Source of the DNA: Alphaproteobacteria bacterium | GTDB lineage: Bacteria; Pseudomonadota; Alphaproteobacteria; Micavibrionales; Micavibrionaceae | Direction: 5' to 3' | Assembly: GCA_021776025.1 (NCBI GenBank) | Contig: JAJFGR010000012.1 | Coordinates: 62,001 to 126,000, forward strand | DNA length: 64,000 nt | The notes under the pieces: model-generated | Databases searched by the model: none | Seen by the model: only the letters and a program-made list of their open reading frames with translations | Told to the model about the DNA's origin: nothing | Program-made: the position numbers and the translations under genes | In this document: positions 15,975-24,542 of the stretch, piece by piece | How the letters are laid out: each line of letters starts with the position of its first letter | How positions within the stretch are numbered: position 1 is the stretch's first letter

Positions 15975-16498
15975 TCAATATGGTTCTTAAATTGCTGTCC
16001 TGCCCTGTTACCGTTTTAGCGGGCATTACGGCGATCTCGGTTTTTTCACTGCTGGCCGCGCTGGGGTCTGAAGTGTTTTTAGGGCTGGAGCCCTGTATCT
16101 TATGCGTTTATCAACGCTTTCCTTATGTTGCCGTTATTGCTTTTGGGGCGGCCGGACTATCGCTGAGGAAACATCCGATGTTTGCCAGGATGATGATTGG
16201 GCTGAGTGGAATTACGCTCCTGATCAATAGCGGGATTGCGTTTTATCACACGGGCGTGGAGCAAAAATGGTGGAGATCTGCGGTGGAAGGGTGCGCCGTG
16301 CCGAGTTTTGATAATGATGAGCCACAAAGTCTGCTCGACAATATTCTCAGCGCGCCAACGGCCGACTGCGCCGTAATACCTTGGCAGGACCCAATCATCG
16401 GCCTGTCGATGGCCAATTATAATGTATTGCTTTGCTTTGGTTTATTCGCAGTATGCGCAGTCAGCTTCGTATTGCTACGAAACACCCATAAGGCTTAA
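15971..16498 (+). CDS. dsbB: DsbB family disulfide bond formation protein
   Basis: The 175-residue membrane protein would reoxidise a periplasmic thiol oxidase and pass electrons to quinone. It has four hydrophobic segments, the first redox pair in EPCILCVYQR after membrane segment 1, and a second periplasmic cysteine pair (EGCAV and ADCAV) in the long loop before the last segment, all as in DsbB-like proteins. It starts inside the ExoD stop. Its last 24 bases overlap, tail to tail, a 41-codon gene on the other strand. Confidence 0.88.
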   Translation: MINMVLKLLSCPVTVLAGITAISVFSLLAALGSEVFLGLEPCILCVYQRFPYVAVIAFGAAGLSLRKHPMFARMMIGLSGITLLINSGIAFYHTGVEQKWWRSAVEGCAVPSFDNDEPQSLLDNILSAPTADCAVIPWQDPIIGLSMANYNVLLCFGLFAVCAVSFVLLRNTHKA

Positions 16499-16600
16499 AC
16501 CGGCCATAAAGCCGAGTGCCAAAGTGGAGTGAAAAATGAAAAACCCTACGGATTGTTTCAAGCTGCGCTTCTTCGCGAAATCAAATAAATCGTCAAACAT
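16475..16600 (-). CDS. Small 41-residue membrane protein, paralogue of the 16742-17095 product
   Basis: A short frame from ATG at 16600 to TAG at 16477-16475. The product starts MFDDLFDFAKKRSLKQ and continues with GFFIFH and a hydrophobic stretch. It aligns with the N-terminus of the 117-residue neighbour (MFNHLTNLAQTRSIT, GFFLFH) over about 30 residues, so it looks like a real truncated or miniature family member. One membrane segment is expected. Its last codons overlap the end of dsbB on the opposite strand. A weak AAAGG lies about 12 bases upstream. Confidence 0.6.
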   Translation of the reverse strand: MFDDLFDFAKKRSLKQSVGFFIFHSTLALGFMAGLSLMGVS

Positions 16601-16694
16601 GACCTAAAACCTTTAATCAAAAATATGTGAATAAAGGTTTGTGCCACGCAAAGCCGCGCTCAGTCAAGGGTTTTTGGGAAAAATGGGCAAATAA

Positions 16695-16726
16695 AAAGCC
16701 GGGCCGCATAACGCAAGCCCGGCTTT
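16695..16726. terminator. Bidirectional-looking intrinsic terminator
   Basis: Ten-base arms AAAGCCGGGC (16695-16704) and GCCCGGCTTT (16717-16726) form a GC-rich hairpin with a 12-base loop, with A/T tracts on both sides. It lies just after the end of the 117-residue membrane-protein gene on the minus strand and would end that transcript. Confidence 0.75.
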
Positions 16727-16741
16727 AAATATTTTATTGTC

Positions 16742-17095
16742 TTACTTACCCAGTGTAGTCAGGTAAGCCACAACAACCATACCCAGCATTACGTTGACTG
16801 TGTATGCGAGATACACACCAATCAAAGCTATAATCACTGACATGATGTCGTTTGTAAGTTTTTTCCCTGAAAGAACCATACTAGACAAAACAAGTGTCCA
16901 GCCGGCGCCGATCATTGTGTGAATTGATCCGCCATCGAAAAAGCTCCCGACGCTTCCATCAATTACACCCAAGGTCACAAGATAGTGGCCAAGAAATGTT
17001 GAAAGACCAACCAGCAGAATTACGTGGAATAGGAAAAACCCTATAGCACCCGTGATTGACCGTGTTTGTGCGAGATTTGTAAGATGATTAAACAT
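16742..17095 (-). CDS. Hypothetical inner-membrane protein
   Basis: The family is not recognised. The 117-residue product has an amphipathic N-terminus with TRSITGAIGFFLFH and then about three hydrophobic segments separated by short loops (a GSFFDGGS loop near residue 50, SGKKLTND near residue 78), so it should be a polytopic membrane protein. AAGGAG lies seven bases before the ATG. It is followed by a strong hairpin terminator. The next gene downstream on the same strand codes a 41-residue relative of its N-terminus, beyond the terminator, suggesting duplication followed by loss of the C-terminal part. Confidence 0.65.
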   Translation of the reverse strand: MFNHLTNLAQTRSITGAIGFFLFHVILLVGLSTFLGHYLVTLGVIDGSVGSFFDGGSIHTMIGAGWTLVLSSMVLSGKKLTNDIMSVIIALIGVYLAYTVNVMLGMVVVAYLTTLGK

Positions 17096-17208
17096 AACAA
17101 ACTCCTTTCCGTTGCACGTTGATTGCGGAAACCTCTCCGCGTCTTAACGGCAGTGCCTTAAAGGAGCTCATTTTCTAAACCGTTCTCCTTGGCAAAACCG
17201 AAACCTTA

Positions 17209-17778
17209 TTAAAGCTCTTCGAGCTCTGTATCCCAGTATAGAAAGTCTCCCCAGCTTTTATGTAGAAAGTTCGGGGGGAACTTTCGTCCCTGATCCTGAA
17301 GCTCGTGCAGCATGGGCTGACGCGGTTCATGGATTGGATACATATTCATTTCGTGCGGCATGCCGTTCCCTTTTCGAGTATTACAACATTGACACGCCGC
17401 CACTATATTTTCCCAGTTCGTCCGCCCTCCTCTTGAGCGCGGTATCACATGATCAAATGTTAATTCATGTGTTTTAAATCCGCTTGCGCAATACTGGCAT
17501 GTCCACCTGTCGCGCAAAAATACATTAAACCGTGTAAAGGCCGGGCGGCTTGCCATTGGTACATATTCTTTTAAGGCCAGTACGCTCGGCAACTTAATCT
17601 CAAAACTCGGTGATCTCACAACCCTGTCATATTCCGATACCACCGTGACGCTGTCCCTGAAAAGGGCCTTAACCGCTTCCTGCCATGGCCATATAGACAA
17701 AGGAAAGTAATTCAATGGCCTATAGTCGGCATTTAATATTAAGGCTGGACATTTCTCCAGAGGCGTCGCTAAATTCAT
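17209..17778 (-). CDS. HNH endonuclease family protein
   Basis: A conserved HNH protein common in alphaproteobacteria; the physiological substrate is not established. After an N-terminal block with PALILNADYRPLNYFPLS come the zinc pair CQYC, the core FDHVIPRSRGGRTNWENIV and a second pair CQCC followed by NTRKG, giving a complete HNH site. I prefer the ATG at 17778 because GGGAG lies ten bases upstream and the family homology begins soon after; an upstream ATG at 17802 is in frame. The gene stands alone. Its leader contains a nested hairpin at 17818-17884. Confidence 0.8.
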   Translation of the reverse strand: MNLATPLEKCPALILNADYRPLNYFPLSIWPWQEAVKALFRDSVTVVSEYDRVVRSPSFEIKLPSVLALKEYVPMASRPAFTRFNVFLRDRWTCQYCASGFKTHELTFDHVIPRSRGGRTNWENIVAACQCCNTRKGNGMPHEMNMYPIHEPRQPMLHELQDQGRKFPPNFLHKSWGDFLYWDTELEEL

Positions 17779-17802
17779 AATGTCCACACTCCCTTTTTTC
17801 AT

Positions 17803-18134
17803 CCGTTGACGACGGCGGAGGTCTGACGATTTGGCAAGAGCTCTTTAAATAAAATCTCTTTAGAAAAAGAGCCGATCAGACCTCGCGAATCTGATACTTG
17901 TATTATACCATGAAATGGCTGATTTCCTAAGGTTACGGGCAATAATTCTGTGCTGCACCCACGAACATGATCAGCTTTTCCGTATTGCAAAAAGTCAGGT
18001 GTACGCGTGTAATTTTGTGTAGTTTCAGTGCGTTAAATTGCAATCTCTAATATGAAACTTTTGCTTGTGCGTCGCAGCAAATATTTTGAATCTTTTTCTA
18101 AGAAAAACACCATAAATTACTATAAATTATAGCT
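17803..18134. other. Intergenic region with a nested hairpin
   Basis: About 330 bp without a supported gene, upstream of the HNH gene and downstream of the esterase gene on the same strand. Arms GAGGTCTGA (17818-17826) and TCAGACCTC (17876-17884) enclose a second pair GCTCTTT (17840-17846) and AAAGAGC (17866-17872). The rest is AT-rich with nothing I can name. The structure could shape the HNH leader RNA or end the esterase transcript. Confidence 0.4.
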
Positions 18135-18782
18135 TTATAGCAATACGGTTTTTAAGAACTCTTCAGCTGACTTTATCCCCGTTTCATCGATAGAATGTGG
18201 CAGATTTGGTGTGGTATAACCACTGATTTCGAAGCCCTCACGCTCCAAAACTTCGCGCGCATGGGTGTATGCGGCTACCGGGACCACATCATCGGCTTCA
18301 CCATGGACCAAGCGCACAGGAATTTTGTTTGAACCCGGCGGCCCGGCGAGTGCGCCTGAAAAGCCCATTATTCCGGCTAGGGGCGCTTTATAGTGCGTAC
18401 CTGTATACAGGCTCATCATTGTTCCTTGTGAAAACCCAACCAAGGCAACCTTACCCGCCTTCACATTATATTTCTCGATTTGCTGCGCAATAAAGGCTTC
18501 CAAAATGGGCGCAGCAGCTTTCACACCAGCCAAAACCTTATCAGGATCCCTATCCTGCAGCGAAAACCATTGATAGCTATTGGGATAGCCGGGTGGAACC
18601 ATGTCACAGACAAACGGGGCATCGGGGGAGATAAAAATAGTATTGGGCAGTGCGTTTACCCAAAATGGTACCAACGAGATTAAATCCTGACCATTTGAGC
18701 CCAGACCATGAAGTAGAATTACCAAGCTGTCAGGATCACCTGGCCCCTGCTCATAAATGTTGTCTATTTGTCCTTCAATCAT
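18135..18782 (-). CDS. Carboxylesterase/phospholipase family alpha/beta hydrolase
   Basis: The 215-residue cytoplasmic serine hydrolase resembles the carboxylesterase/acyl-protein thioesterase family. Visible features are HGLGSNG (oxyanion loop) near residue 25, the nucleophile elbow GFSQG, an acid in HGEADDVVP and the final histidine in LPHSID. The order and length match the family. The natural substrate cannot be read from sequence. The start at 18782 faces the divergent LpxR-like gene at 18798, so the two share a very short control region of about 15 bp. Confidence 0.82.
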   Translation of the reverse strand: MIEGQIDNIYEQGPGDPDSLVILLHGLGSNGQDLISLVPFWVNALPNTIFISPDAPFVCDMVPPGYPNSYQWFSLQDRDPDKVLAGVKAAAPILEAFIAQQIEKYNVKAGKVALVGFSQGTMMSLYTGTHYKAPLAGIMGFSGALAGPPGSNKIPVRLVHGEADDVVPVAAYTHAREVLEREGFEISGYTTPNLPHSIDETGIKSAEEFLKTVLL

Positions 18783-18797
18783 GCTATATCGCTTAGC

Positions 18798-19856
18798 ATG
18801 TTACACACGGCAGCAAAACACCTAATCCTGTGCACTCTTTCTTTTATTCTGGTTTGTGACGCGTTAGCACAAGACCTTTCTGCCGAAGACGAGATCGCGG
18901 CGCGTGTTAAAAACTCCGAGGATAAAAACTTCATTAGCTTATCTATCGAAAATGATTCCATCGGCGGGGGTACAGATCAGTTTTACACCAGCGGGGTCCG
19001 ATTTACGTGGTTTAATGTAAACACCCCTGTTCCCCCGATGATGGATGAAATGGCCGATGCCATTCCAACATTCGGTCTTAACGACACAACCAGTACATTT
19101 TTCACGCTGGGGCAGAATATCTACACGCCAGAAAATATTCGCATTCAAGGCAACCAAGATAATGACAGGCCGTGGGCGGCGTTTTTATACGGCTCTGTTG
19201 GCCTGGCAACATTGGAGAATAATCATATTGATGAGCTGGAGCTGACCCTCGGCGTTGTGGGGCCGGAAGCTTTGGGTGAGCAATCGCAAAAATTCATTCA
19301 TAGCCACATTACAGATTCCCCGACGCCAAGAGGCTGGCAAAACCAGCTGGACTTTGAACCGGGCATTATTCTTTCGGGGCAACGCCGCTGGCCAAGAGCT
19401 TTTAGTCAAACCATAGGCGATTTTCAAATTCATGCGGAACCAAACATCAACGTTTCTCTTGGCAATATCTACACCTATGCCGGAACGGGGCTTTCCTTCA
19501 CATTTGGCCCCTCTCAGGATCGCTTTCAAGATACGCCACCGCGCGTGCGCCCGGCGATGCCTGGTAGCGGGTATTTTGAAACGCCGGGCTCTAAAACAGG
19601 TGGGGGATGGAGCTGGCTTTTGTTCGCCAGCGCGGATGGTCGTCTTGTGGGGCGGAATATTTTTCTGGATGGCAATACATTCTCTGATGGCCCCAGCGTT
19701 GATAAGAAGCCATTGGTTGGTGATGCGACTGCTGGCGTTGCATTTACACTGGGTGAATATCGGCTGTCTTATTCGATCAATGCGCGCTCAAAAGAATTTG
19801 ATGGTCAGGATGATGAGAGTGTTTTTGGTGCGCTTACGCTCTCGACACGTTTCTGA
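18798..19856 (+). CDS. LpxR-like lipid A deacylase family outer-membrane protein (DUF2219)
   Basis: The product of about 352 residues begins with a signal peptide (a hydrophobic LILCTLSFILV run ending near ALA-QDL). The mature part starts with FISLSIENDS and YTSGVRFTW, the N-terminal signature of LpxR-type outer-membrane beta-barrels, which in enteric bacteria remove the 3' acyl chain of lipid A. It continues as alternating beta-strand sequence and ends in a strand finishing with phenylalanine (STRF), as usual for barrels. The ATG at 18798 is chosen because the signal peptide starts there; an upstream TTG at 18768 overlaps the esterase gene. Activity on lipid A is inferred from family only. 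Confidence 0.78.
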   Translation: MLHTAAKHLILCTLSFILVCDALAQDLSAEDEIAARVKNSEDKNFISLSIENDSIGGGTDQFYTSGVRFTWFNVNTPVPPMMDEMADAIPTFGLNDTTSTFFTLGQNIYTPENIRIQGNQDNDRPWAAFLYGSVGLATLENNHIDELELTLGVVGPEALGEQSQKFIHSHITDSPTPRGWQNQLDFEPGIILSGQRRWPRAFSQTIGDFQIHAEPNINVSLGNIYTYAGTGLSFTFGPSQDRFQDTPPRVRPAMPGSGYFETPGSKTGGGWSWLLFASADGRLVGRNIFLDGNTFSDGPSVDKKPLVGDATAGVAFTLGEYRLSYSINARSKEFDGQDDESVFGALTLSTRF

Positions 19857-19890
19857 TGACATTGTCGCTCTCAGCATGTAGATTAACTTC

Positions 19891-20205
19891 ATGAAATACG
19901 ATCTGCTCCACATCCAAGGCAAACCTTATGTGCTTGTGCCTTTGCATGATTACCGCGACATGGTCACCAGTGGAAAGAACAAAGGCCTGCCCGATGACAT
20001 CTTGGATGCGCTGACCGCGCGGGAAGAAAGCCCGGTGAAAATTCTTCGCAAACATCACGGGCTGACGCAAAAAGATTTAGCCGCTCGCGCTGGTATCTCC
20101 CGCCCCTATCTCACAGAAATTGAAACCGGTAAAAAAGATGGATCAATTCGGGCGATGAAGTCATTAGCTGAAGTTTTGGGCGTGGGCGTTGGGATGCTGG
20201 CTTAG
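19891..20205 (+). CDS. XRE-type helix-turn-helix regulator
   Basis: The 104-residue product has an N-terminal segment resembling Phd/RelB-like antitoxin openings (GKPYVLVPLHDYRDM) and a C-terminal XRE helix-turn-helix (GLTQKDLAARAGISRPYLTEIETGKK). The whole resembles solitary antitoxin-like regulators. No toxin gene lies next to it: upstream is the LpxR-like gene, and downstream metC converges with a four-base overlap. A DNA-binding regulator is well supported; targets are unknown. Confidence 0.75.
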   Translation: MKYDLLHIQGKPYVLVPLHDYRDMVTSGKNKGLPDDILDALTAREESPVKILRKHHGLTQKDLAARAGISRPYLTEIETGKKDGSIRAMKSLAEVLGVGVGMLA

Positions 20206-21368
20206 CTGTTAAATACCCTAAAAGCCTGATCCAGATCAGCGATGAGATCATCAACATCTTCCAGACCAACATGTAGCCGAATAAGCATCCCTTTTTCATT
20301 CCACTTCACGACCCGACGAAAAGCCATTTCTGTTTGCGGTTGCAGCAGACTCATATATCCACCCCATGAGCTTCCAATCGGAAACAATTCAAGAGCGTCG
20401 ATAAATTTATTAATTTGTTCTTTTGGTGCCTCTTCCAATAAAAAGCTCAACAAGCCATTGCCACCGGAAAAATCGCGTTTCCAAATATCATGTGTAGGGT
20501 GGTCCGGCAAAGCGACGTGGTAAACACGCTGCACTTCATCGCGCCCCTGTAACCATTTAGCGACCTTTAATGCACTTTTCTCGGAATGCTCAATACGTAA
20601 TTTCATGGTACGCAGGCCGCGCAAAGCCAATGATAAATCTTGCGAACCGGGGCAATGGCCCAAATCGACATGTGTTTTTTTGAGCTGTTTATAATTCTCC
20701 GCCGTATCTGCGACGGCGTACCCTAAATTTACATCAGCATGACCGCCAATATATTTTGTTGCCGCACAAATGGATATATTCACACCATGTTCCAGAGGTT
20801 TAAACAGTACCCCACTGGCCCAAGTGTTATCCATCATCGTTATGACGCCTCTGGCTTTTGCCTCTTTTACAATAGCGGGGACATCCTGAACTTCAAATGT
20901 AGCGGATCCGGGGGATTCCATATAGATCACGGCCGTACTTTCTTTGATCAAATCCCGAATATCCGCGCCAATAAGGGAGTCATAATATTCAATTTCAATA
21001 TCAAATTTCTTCAGCAACCGGTCACACACACTGCGCGTTGGTGGGTAGATGCTGTCACACATTAACAGATGGTCCCCGGCCTTTAAAAATGCCATCAAAG
21101 ACGCTGTGATCGGCGATAACCCTGTCGAAGAACTTACAGCTTTATGCCCTCCCTCCAGTTCAGCCATCGCTGTTTCAAAATGATCGCTTAACGGGTGGCC
21201 AATATTGGCATAAGTAAATTTCTGCCCTTTTTTGGTTTCATATGTTTCCAGATTTTTATATTCAAGCGTACTCGCCTGAACGAGCGGCGGGTTCATAACC
21301 CCGTAATATTCAGCAGGGTCGCGCCCCAGCTTTGTTAATATTGTTTCTTCTTTATATTTCTTACTCAT
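20202..21368 (-). CDS. metC: Cystathionine beta-lyase (PLP-dependent)
   Basis: The 388-residue Cys/Met-metabolism PLP enzyme would split cystathionine to homocysteine in methionine synthesis. The PLP-binding lysine sits in AATKYIGGHAD. Other family marks are YANIGHPLSDHFE near the N-terminus, the SSSTGLSPI loop, and MDNTWASG before the lysine. The N-terminal sequence fits MetC better than MetB or MetZ, though closely related C-S lyases cannot be excluded. It follows the nitrilase gene with a four-base overlap, making a glutaredoxin-nitrilase-lyase operon with a sulfur/thiol theme. Confidence 0.85.
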   Translation of the reverse strand: MSKKYKEETILTKLGRDPAEYYGVMNPPLVQASTLEYKNLETYETKKGQKFTYANIGHPLSDHFETAMAELEGGHKAVSSSTGLSPITASLMAFLKAGDHLLMCDSIYPPTRSVCDRLLKKFDIEIEYYDSLIGADIRDLIKESTAVIYMESPGSATFEVQDVPAIVKEAKARGVITMMDNTWASGVLFKPLEHGVNISICAATKYIGGHADVNLGYAVADTAENYKQLKKTHVDLGHCPGSQDLSLALRGLRTMKLRIEHSEKSALKVAKWLQGRDEVQRVYHVALPDHPTHDIWKRDFSGGNGLLSFLLEEAPKEQINKFIDALELFPIGSSWGGYMSLLQPQTEMAFRRVVKWNEKGMLIRLHVGLEDVDDLIADLDQAFRVFNS

Positions 21369-22192
21369 GATTTTAGCGTGTATTCCCTATCATGCTGGAG
21401 CGCAGGTATAGAGTTCCGCGCTTTTTCAACATCATCCATGTTTAAATCAGCGATTATGATACCAACTTCGCTGTCCATTGCAGCTAAAATTTCGCCCCAT
21501 GGGTTAATAATCATCGAATGGCCCCAACTGCTGTGGCCGTTATCGTGCTGCCCAGTTTGTGCGGGAGCGAGCACAAAAGACCCTGTTTCGATTGCCCTTG
21601 CCCGCAACAAAACTTCCCAGTGAGCTTCTCCTGTTGGCATACTGAACGCAGCGGGCACCGTTAAAATGGAAGCGCCGTTTTTAGCGAGGTCACGGTATAA
21701 ATGAGGAAAGCGGGCATCATAACAAATACTCATGCCTATTTTTACATCCGATCCTTGTGCAACCACGGCTTTATCGCCAGGCATCATAGTTGCGCTTTCT
21801 TTAAAACGCTCACCATTTGGCAAATCAACATCAAAAAGATGCAGCTTATCGTAGGTGGCAACAATTTGCCCTTTATCTGAAATAAGAAAGCTACGATTAG
21901 CGAGCTGATGCTCTTTTAGCTTTACTCCCAGCGAACCGATTAAAAGCCAAATACCCAATTCCTGTGCCAATTTTTGCAAAGCTTGCAGTGTGTCGCTTTC
22001 TTCCTGCGTCTGTGCCAGCGTTAAACGCTTAATTAATGGTGAGCACATTAAGCAGGTCGTTTCCGGCGTTGCGACCAAAGTTGCGCCCTGCCCGGCTGCC
22101 TCACGGATGAGCTCTTCCGTTACTCTCAGATTTTCCGCAATATCCGGACCGTTATTAAGCTGAATACAGGCCGATTTTATAATATTAGCCAT
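21365..22192 (-). CDS. Carbon-nitrogen hydrolase (Nit family amidase)
   Basis: The 275-residue nitrilase-superfamily amidase has the Glu-Lys-Cys triad: ATPETT near residue 43, YDKLHLFD near 115, and SICYDARFPHLYR near 155. The sequence resembles Nit1/Nit2-type enzymes, which hydrolyse deaminated glutathione or omega-amides. The neighbouring glutaredoxin and cystathionine lyase favour the glutathione repair idea, but that is inference. The start overlaps the end of the glutaredoxin gene by eight bases, so translation is coupled. Confidence 0.82.
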   Translation of the reverse strand: MANIIKSACIQLNNGPDIAENLRVTEELIREAAGQGATLVATPETTCLMCSPLIKRLTLAQTQEESDTLQALQKLAQELGIWLLIGSLGVKLKEHQLANRSFLISDKGQIVATYDKLHLFDVDLPNGERFKESATMMPGDKAVVAQGSDVKIGMSICYDARFPHLYRDLAKNGASILTVPAAFSMPTGEAHWEVLLRARAIETGSFVLAPAQTGQHDNGHSSWGHSMIINPWGEILAAMDSEVGIIIADLNMDDVEKARNSIPALQHDREYTLKS

Positions 22193-22442
22193 TTAGAAGT
22201 GTATCCAGCTCACCACTTGCATCGAGAGCGTGAATATCATCACAGCCACCGATCAACTTGTCGTCGATGAAAATTTGCGGGACGGAGCGTGGGCCCCCAG
22301 TGCGTTCAACCATTTTATCACGTGCATCATTGTCACCGGTGATATCGTGGCCTGTGTACTCAATTCCTTTTGAATCCAGTAAAGCTCTTGCCTTCGCGCA
22401 AAACGGGCAGGTCGTCCAATAATAAATTTCAACTTTCGCCAT
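22185..22442 (-). CDS. grxC: Glutaredoxin 3
   Basis: The 85-residue dithiol glutaredoxin has the active site CPFC near residue 12, the cis-proline in SVPQIF and the glutathione-binding GGCDD near residue 66. Length and motif order match GrxC. It reduces protein or enzyme disulfides with glutathione in the cytoplasm. AAGGAG lies upstream of the ATG. It is first in the glutaredoxin-nitrilase-metC operon and divergent from the UbiH-like gene. Confidence 0.93.
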   Translation of the reverse strand: MAKVEIYYWTTCPFCAKARALLDSKGIEYTGHDITGDNDARDKMVERTGGPRSVPQIFIDDKLIGGCDDIHALDASGELDTLLNG

Positions 22443-22489
22443 CGATCATTCTCCTTTATGACTTGTTTCATCAAAAAGGTAGTGCAGCG

Positions 22490-23713
22490 ATGACAGCAAG
22501 GCAAACTGATATTGTAATTATTGGCGGCGGCCTAGGTGGTTTAACGCTGGCGGCGCTCTTGGGTCAGGCTGGCCTTGTGATTGCGGTTGTCGACCCGCAT
22601 AAGCCCGCACCTTTTAAAAAAACCGAAAATACGGGGCGCACAGTGGCTTTGATGCAAGCTTCTGTGAACATCCTGAAAAGTACGGGCATTTGGAAATCTT
22701 TAGAGCCCCTATCCACTCCCATGGAAATGATGCGGATTATTGATGACAGCGATGCACGTAAAGAGCCAATAGAGATTGAGTTTCCGGCGAGCGATATTGG
22801 CATGGAGCAATTTAGCTATAACATTCCCAATGGACATTTACGTGCGGCGCTTTATGAGCGTATTGAGAAATTGAAGAATGTGAATTTTATTGAGAGTACA
22901 TTCAGCGATTACGCGGTTGATGGCGGCGGCATTGTTGTAAACCTTGAGGACGGGGCCACGATAAAAGCGCGGTTATTGGTGGGAGCAGACGGACGCAATT
23001 CAGCAGTGCGGGAGTTTTCAGGTATTCAAAGCACGGTTAAAAAATATGACCAAAGCGCTATAACCTGCCTGATTAATCATTCGCGCAGCCATAACAACAC
23101 ATCGACGGAATTTCACAGAATGAACGGGCCGATGGCGCTGGTGCCTCTGCCCGGTAATCAATCCAGCGTGGTGTGGGTGGAAAAAACAAAGACAGCTGAT
23201 GCGCTTACGCGTTTAAAGAAGCAGGAATTTCAACAAGCGCTTCAGGATAAAACCAATAACGTGCTGGGCGGCATTACATTAGAGCATGGACCGGAATGTT
23301 GGCCGCTTTGCACGATTAAAGCCAAAGCGATTACGGCTCAGAGGGTGGCGCTTATAGCGGAGGCGGCGCATGTTATGTCCCCTATTACAGCACAAGGGCT
23401 TAATCTTTCTTTGCGTGATGTTGCTACGCTTGCCGAAAGCATTATTGATGCTGCCCGTCTGGGTGTTGATATTGGCTCAGGTAATGTTTTGAAGGCTTAT
23501 GAGAAGCGCCGCCACATTGACATTGAAACGCGAGTATTTGGCGTTGATACGATGAACAAAATTGTCAGCACGGACTTACTGGGCTTAAAGCGGCTGCGTC
23601 GCGCGGGCCTAAAATCGCTGGATACATTATCGCCGCTGAAAACATTGGCGATGCAAATTGGTCTGGCTCCGCAAATTGATGAAAGCCGCCTTGCTAAAGG
23701 TGAAAAACTCTAA
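22490..23713 (+). CDS. UbiH/UbiF/COQ6 family FAD-dependent hydroxylase
   Basis: The product of about 407 residues carries the dinucleotide-binding GGGLGGL at the N-terminus, the flavin motif GADGRNSAVRE near residue 163 and the DH-type segment in VALIAEAAHVMSPITAQGLNLSLRD. These define the ubiquinone-ring hydroxylase group acting at the inner membrane. Which ring position it hydroxylates cannot be read here. One small deviation is AEAAH, where most members have GDAAH. The ATG at 22490 has AAAAAGGT upstream. Its end overlaps comF tail to tail by four bases. Confidence 0.85.
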   Translation: MTARQTDIVIIGGGLGGLTLAALLGQAGLVIAVVDPHKPAPFKKTENTGRTVALMQASVNILKSTGIWKSLEPLSTPMEMMRIIDDSDARKEPIEIEFPASDIGMEQFSYNIPNGHLRAALYERIEKLKNVNFIESTFSDYAVDGGGIVVNLEDGATIKARLLVGADGRNSAVREFSGIQSTVKKYDQSAITCLINHSRSHNNTSTEFHRMNGPMALVPLPGNQSSVVWVEKTKTADALTRLKKQEFQQALQDKTNNVLGGITLEHGPECWPLCTIKAKAITAQRVALIAEAAHVMSPITAQGLNLSLRDVATLAESIIDAARLGVDIGSGNVLKAYEKRRHIDIETRVFGVDTMNKIVSTDLLGLKRLRRAGLKSLDTLSPLKTLAMQIGLAPQIDESRLAKGEKL

Positions 23714-24435
23714 CCACTAAAACCTTCACGGACAACGCGGGCCAGCGCGAGGATGTGAACCTTCGCCGCCCCAGCCTTAAGCAACGCTTTTGTACATTCT
23801 TTGGTTGTCGCACCCGTCGTATAGACATCATCGATCAGGACAATGACTTTTCCTTTAATCTCATCGGCCTGCTGCGGATCAACCGCAAAGGCTCTTTTGA
23901 CGTTCTTATGGCGCTCCGCAGCCTTTAAATATCCTTGCGATGGCGTTGCACGCACACGCTTCAAAGCATCGACCATCACCGGAATTTTTGTTGTTTTCCA
24001 AAGATTTTGAGCAAGAATTGCAGATTGATTGTAGCGCCGGGCCAAAAGCCGCCAACGATGAAGCGGGACTGGCATCAGAATATCAGCCTCGTTTAGAATT
24101 TCCGCGCCTGCATTTTCCAGCCAGGGCGTAAAGGCCTTGGCCGTATGGACTTGATCCGCATGCTTGAAACCTAAAATCATTTTTCTGCTGGCGTCGTTAT
24201 ATTTTAGAGCGCAGCGCACCTTGTCAAAAGGCGGCGGATGATCGATGCAAGAGGCGCACAATGAGCCCTTTTCAACCTCAAATTCAAACGGAAAACCACA
24301 CTGCGCGCACATCGGATCAGCAATGAAATCAATCTGAGCCCAAGCCTCGGGCGCAACCATACCCTGACGATCTACCATTTCGCCGGTGACAACGCAACGC
24401 GGCGGTAAAACAGTGTCTACCGCCTGCATAATCAT
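23710..24435 (-). CDS. comF: ComF family phosphoribosyltransferase-like protein
   Basis: The 241-residue protein has a double zinc finger of cysteine pairs (CAQC then CASC) near residues 40-60 and a C-terminal phosphoribosyltransferase fold with the PRPP-loop sequence VLIDDVYTTGAT. ComF-type proteins take part in DNA uptake and single-strand handling in some bacteria; the role here is unknown. It stands as a single gene, with a divergent methyltransferase fusion gene beyond its start. Confidence 0.88.
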   Translation of the reverse strand: MIMQAVDTVLPPRCVVTGEMVDRQGMVAPEAWAQIDFIADPMCAQCGFPFEFEVEKGSLCASCIDHPPPFDKVRCALKYNDASRKMILGFKHADQVHTAKAFTPWLENAGAEILNEADILMPVPLHRWRLLARRYNQSAILAQNLWKTTKIPVMVDALKRVRATPSQGYLKAAERHKNVKRAFAVDPQQADEIKGKVIVLIDDVYTTGATTKECTKALLKAGAAKVHILALARVVREGFSG

Positions 24436-24542
24436 GTCCTAAACAGGTTTGAATGCTGGCTCCATAAGGTTTTTATAGGCGAAATCGGGATTTTAAGCTA
24501 TAAGCTTTGGAAATTTTAGGGAAAAAGGTTAGTTTGCTGAGT

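Noticed and set aside
17799-17990. 63-codon frame upstream of the HNH gene
   Set aside because: It starts with TTG, lacks a ribosome site and is crossed by the nested hairpin; the sequence does not look like a protein.
22370-22489. Longer N-terminus for the UbiH-like protein
   Set aside because: It would overlap the glutaredoxin gene, and the FAD motif begins just after the ATG at 22490.
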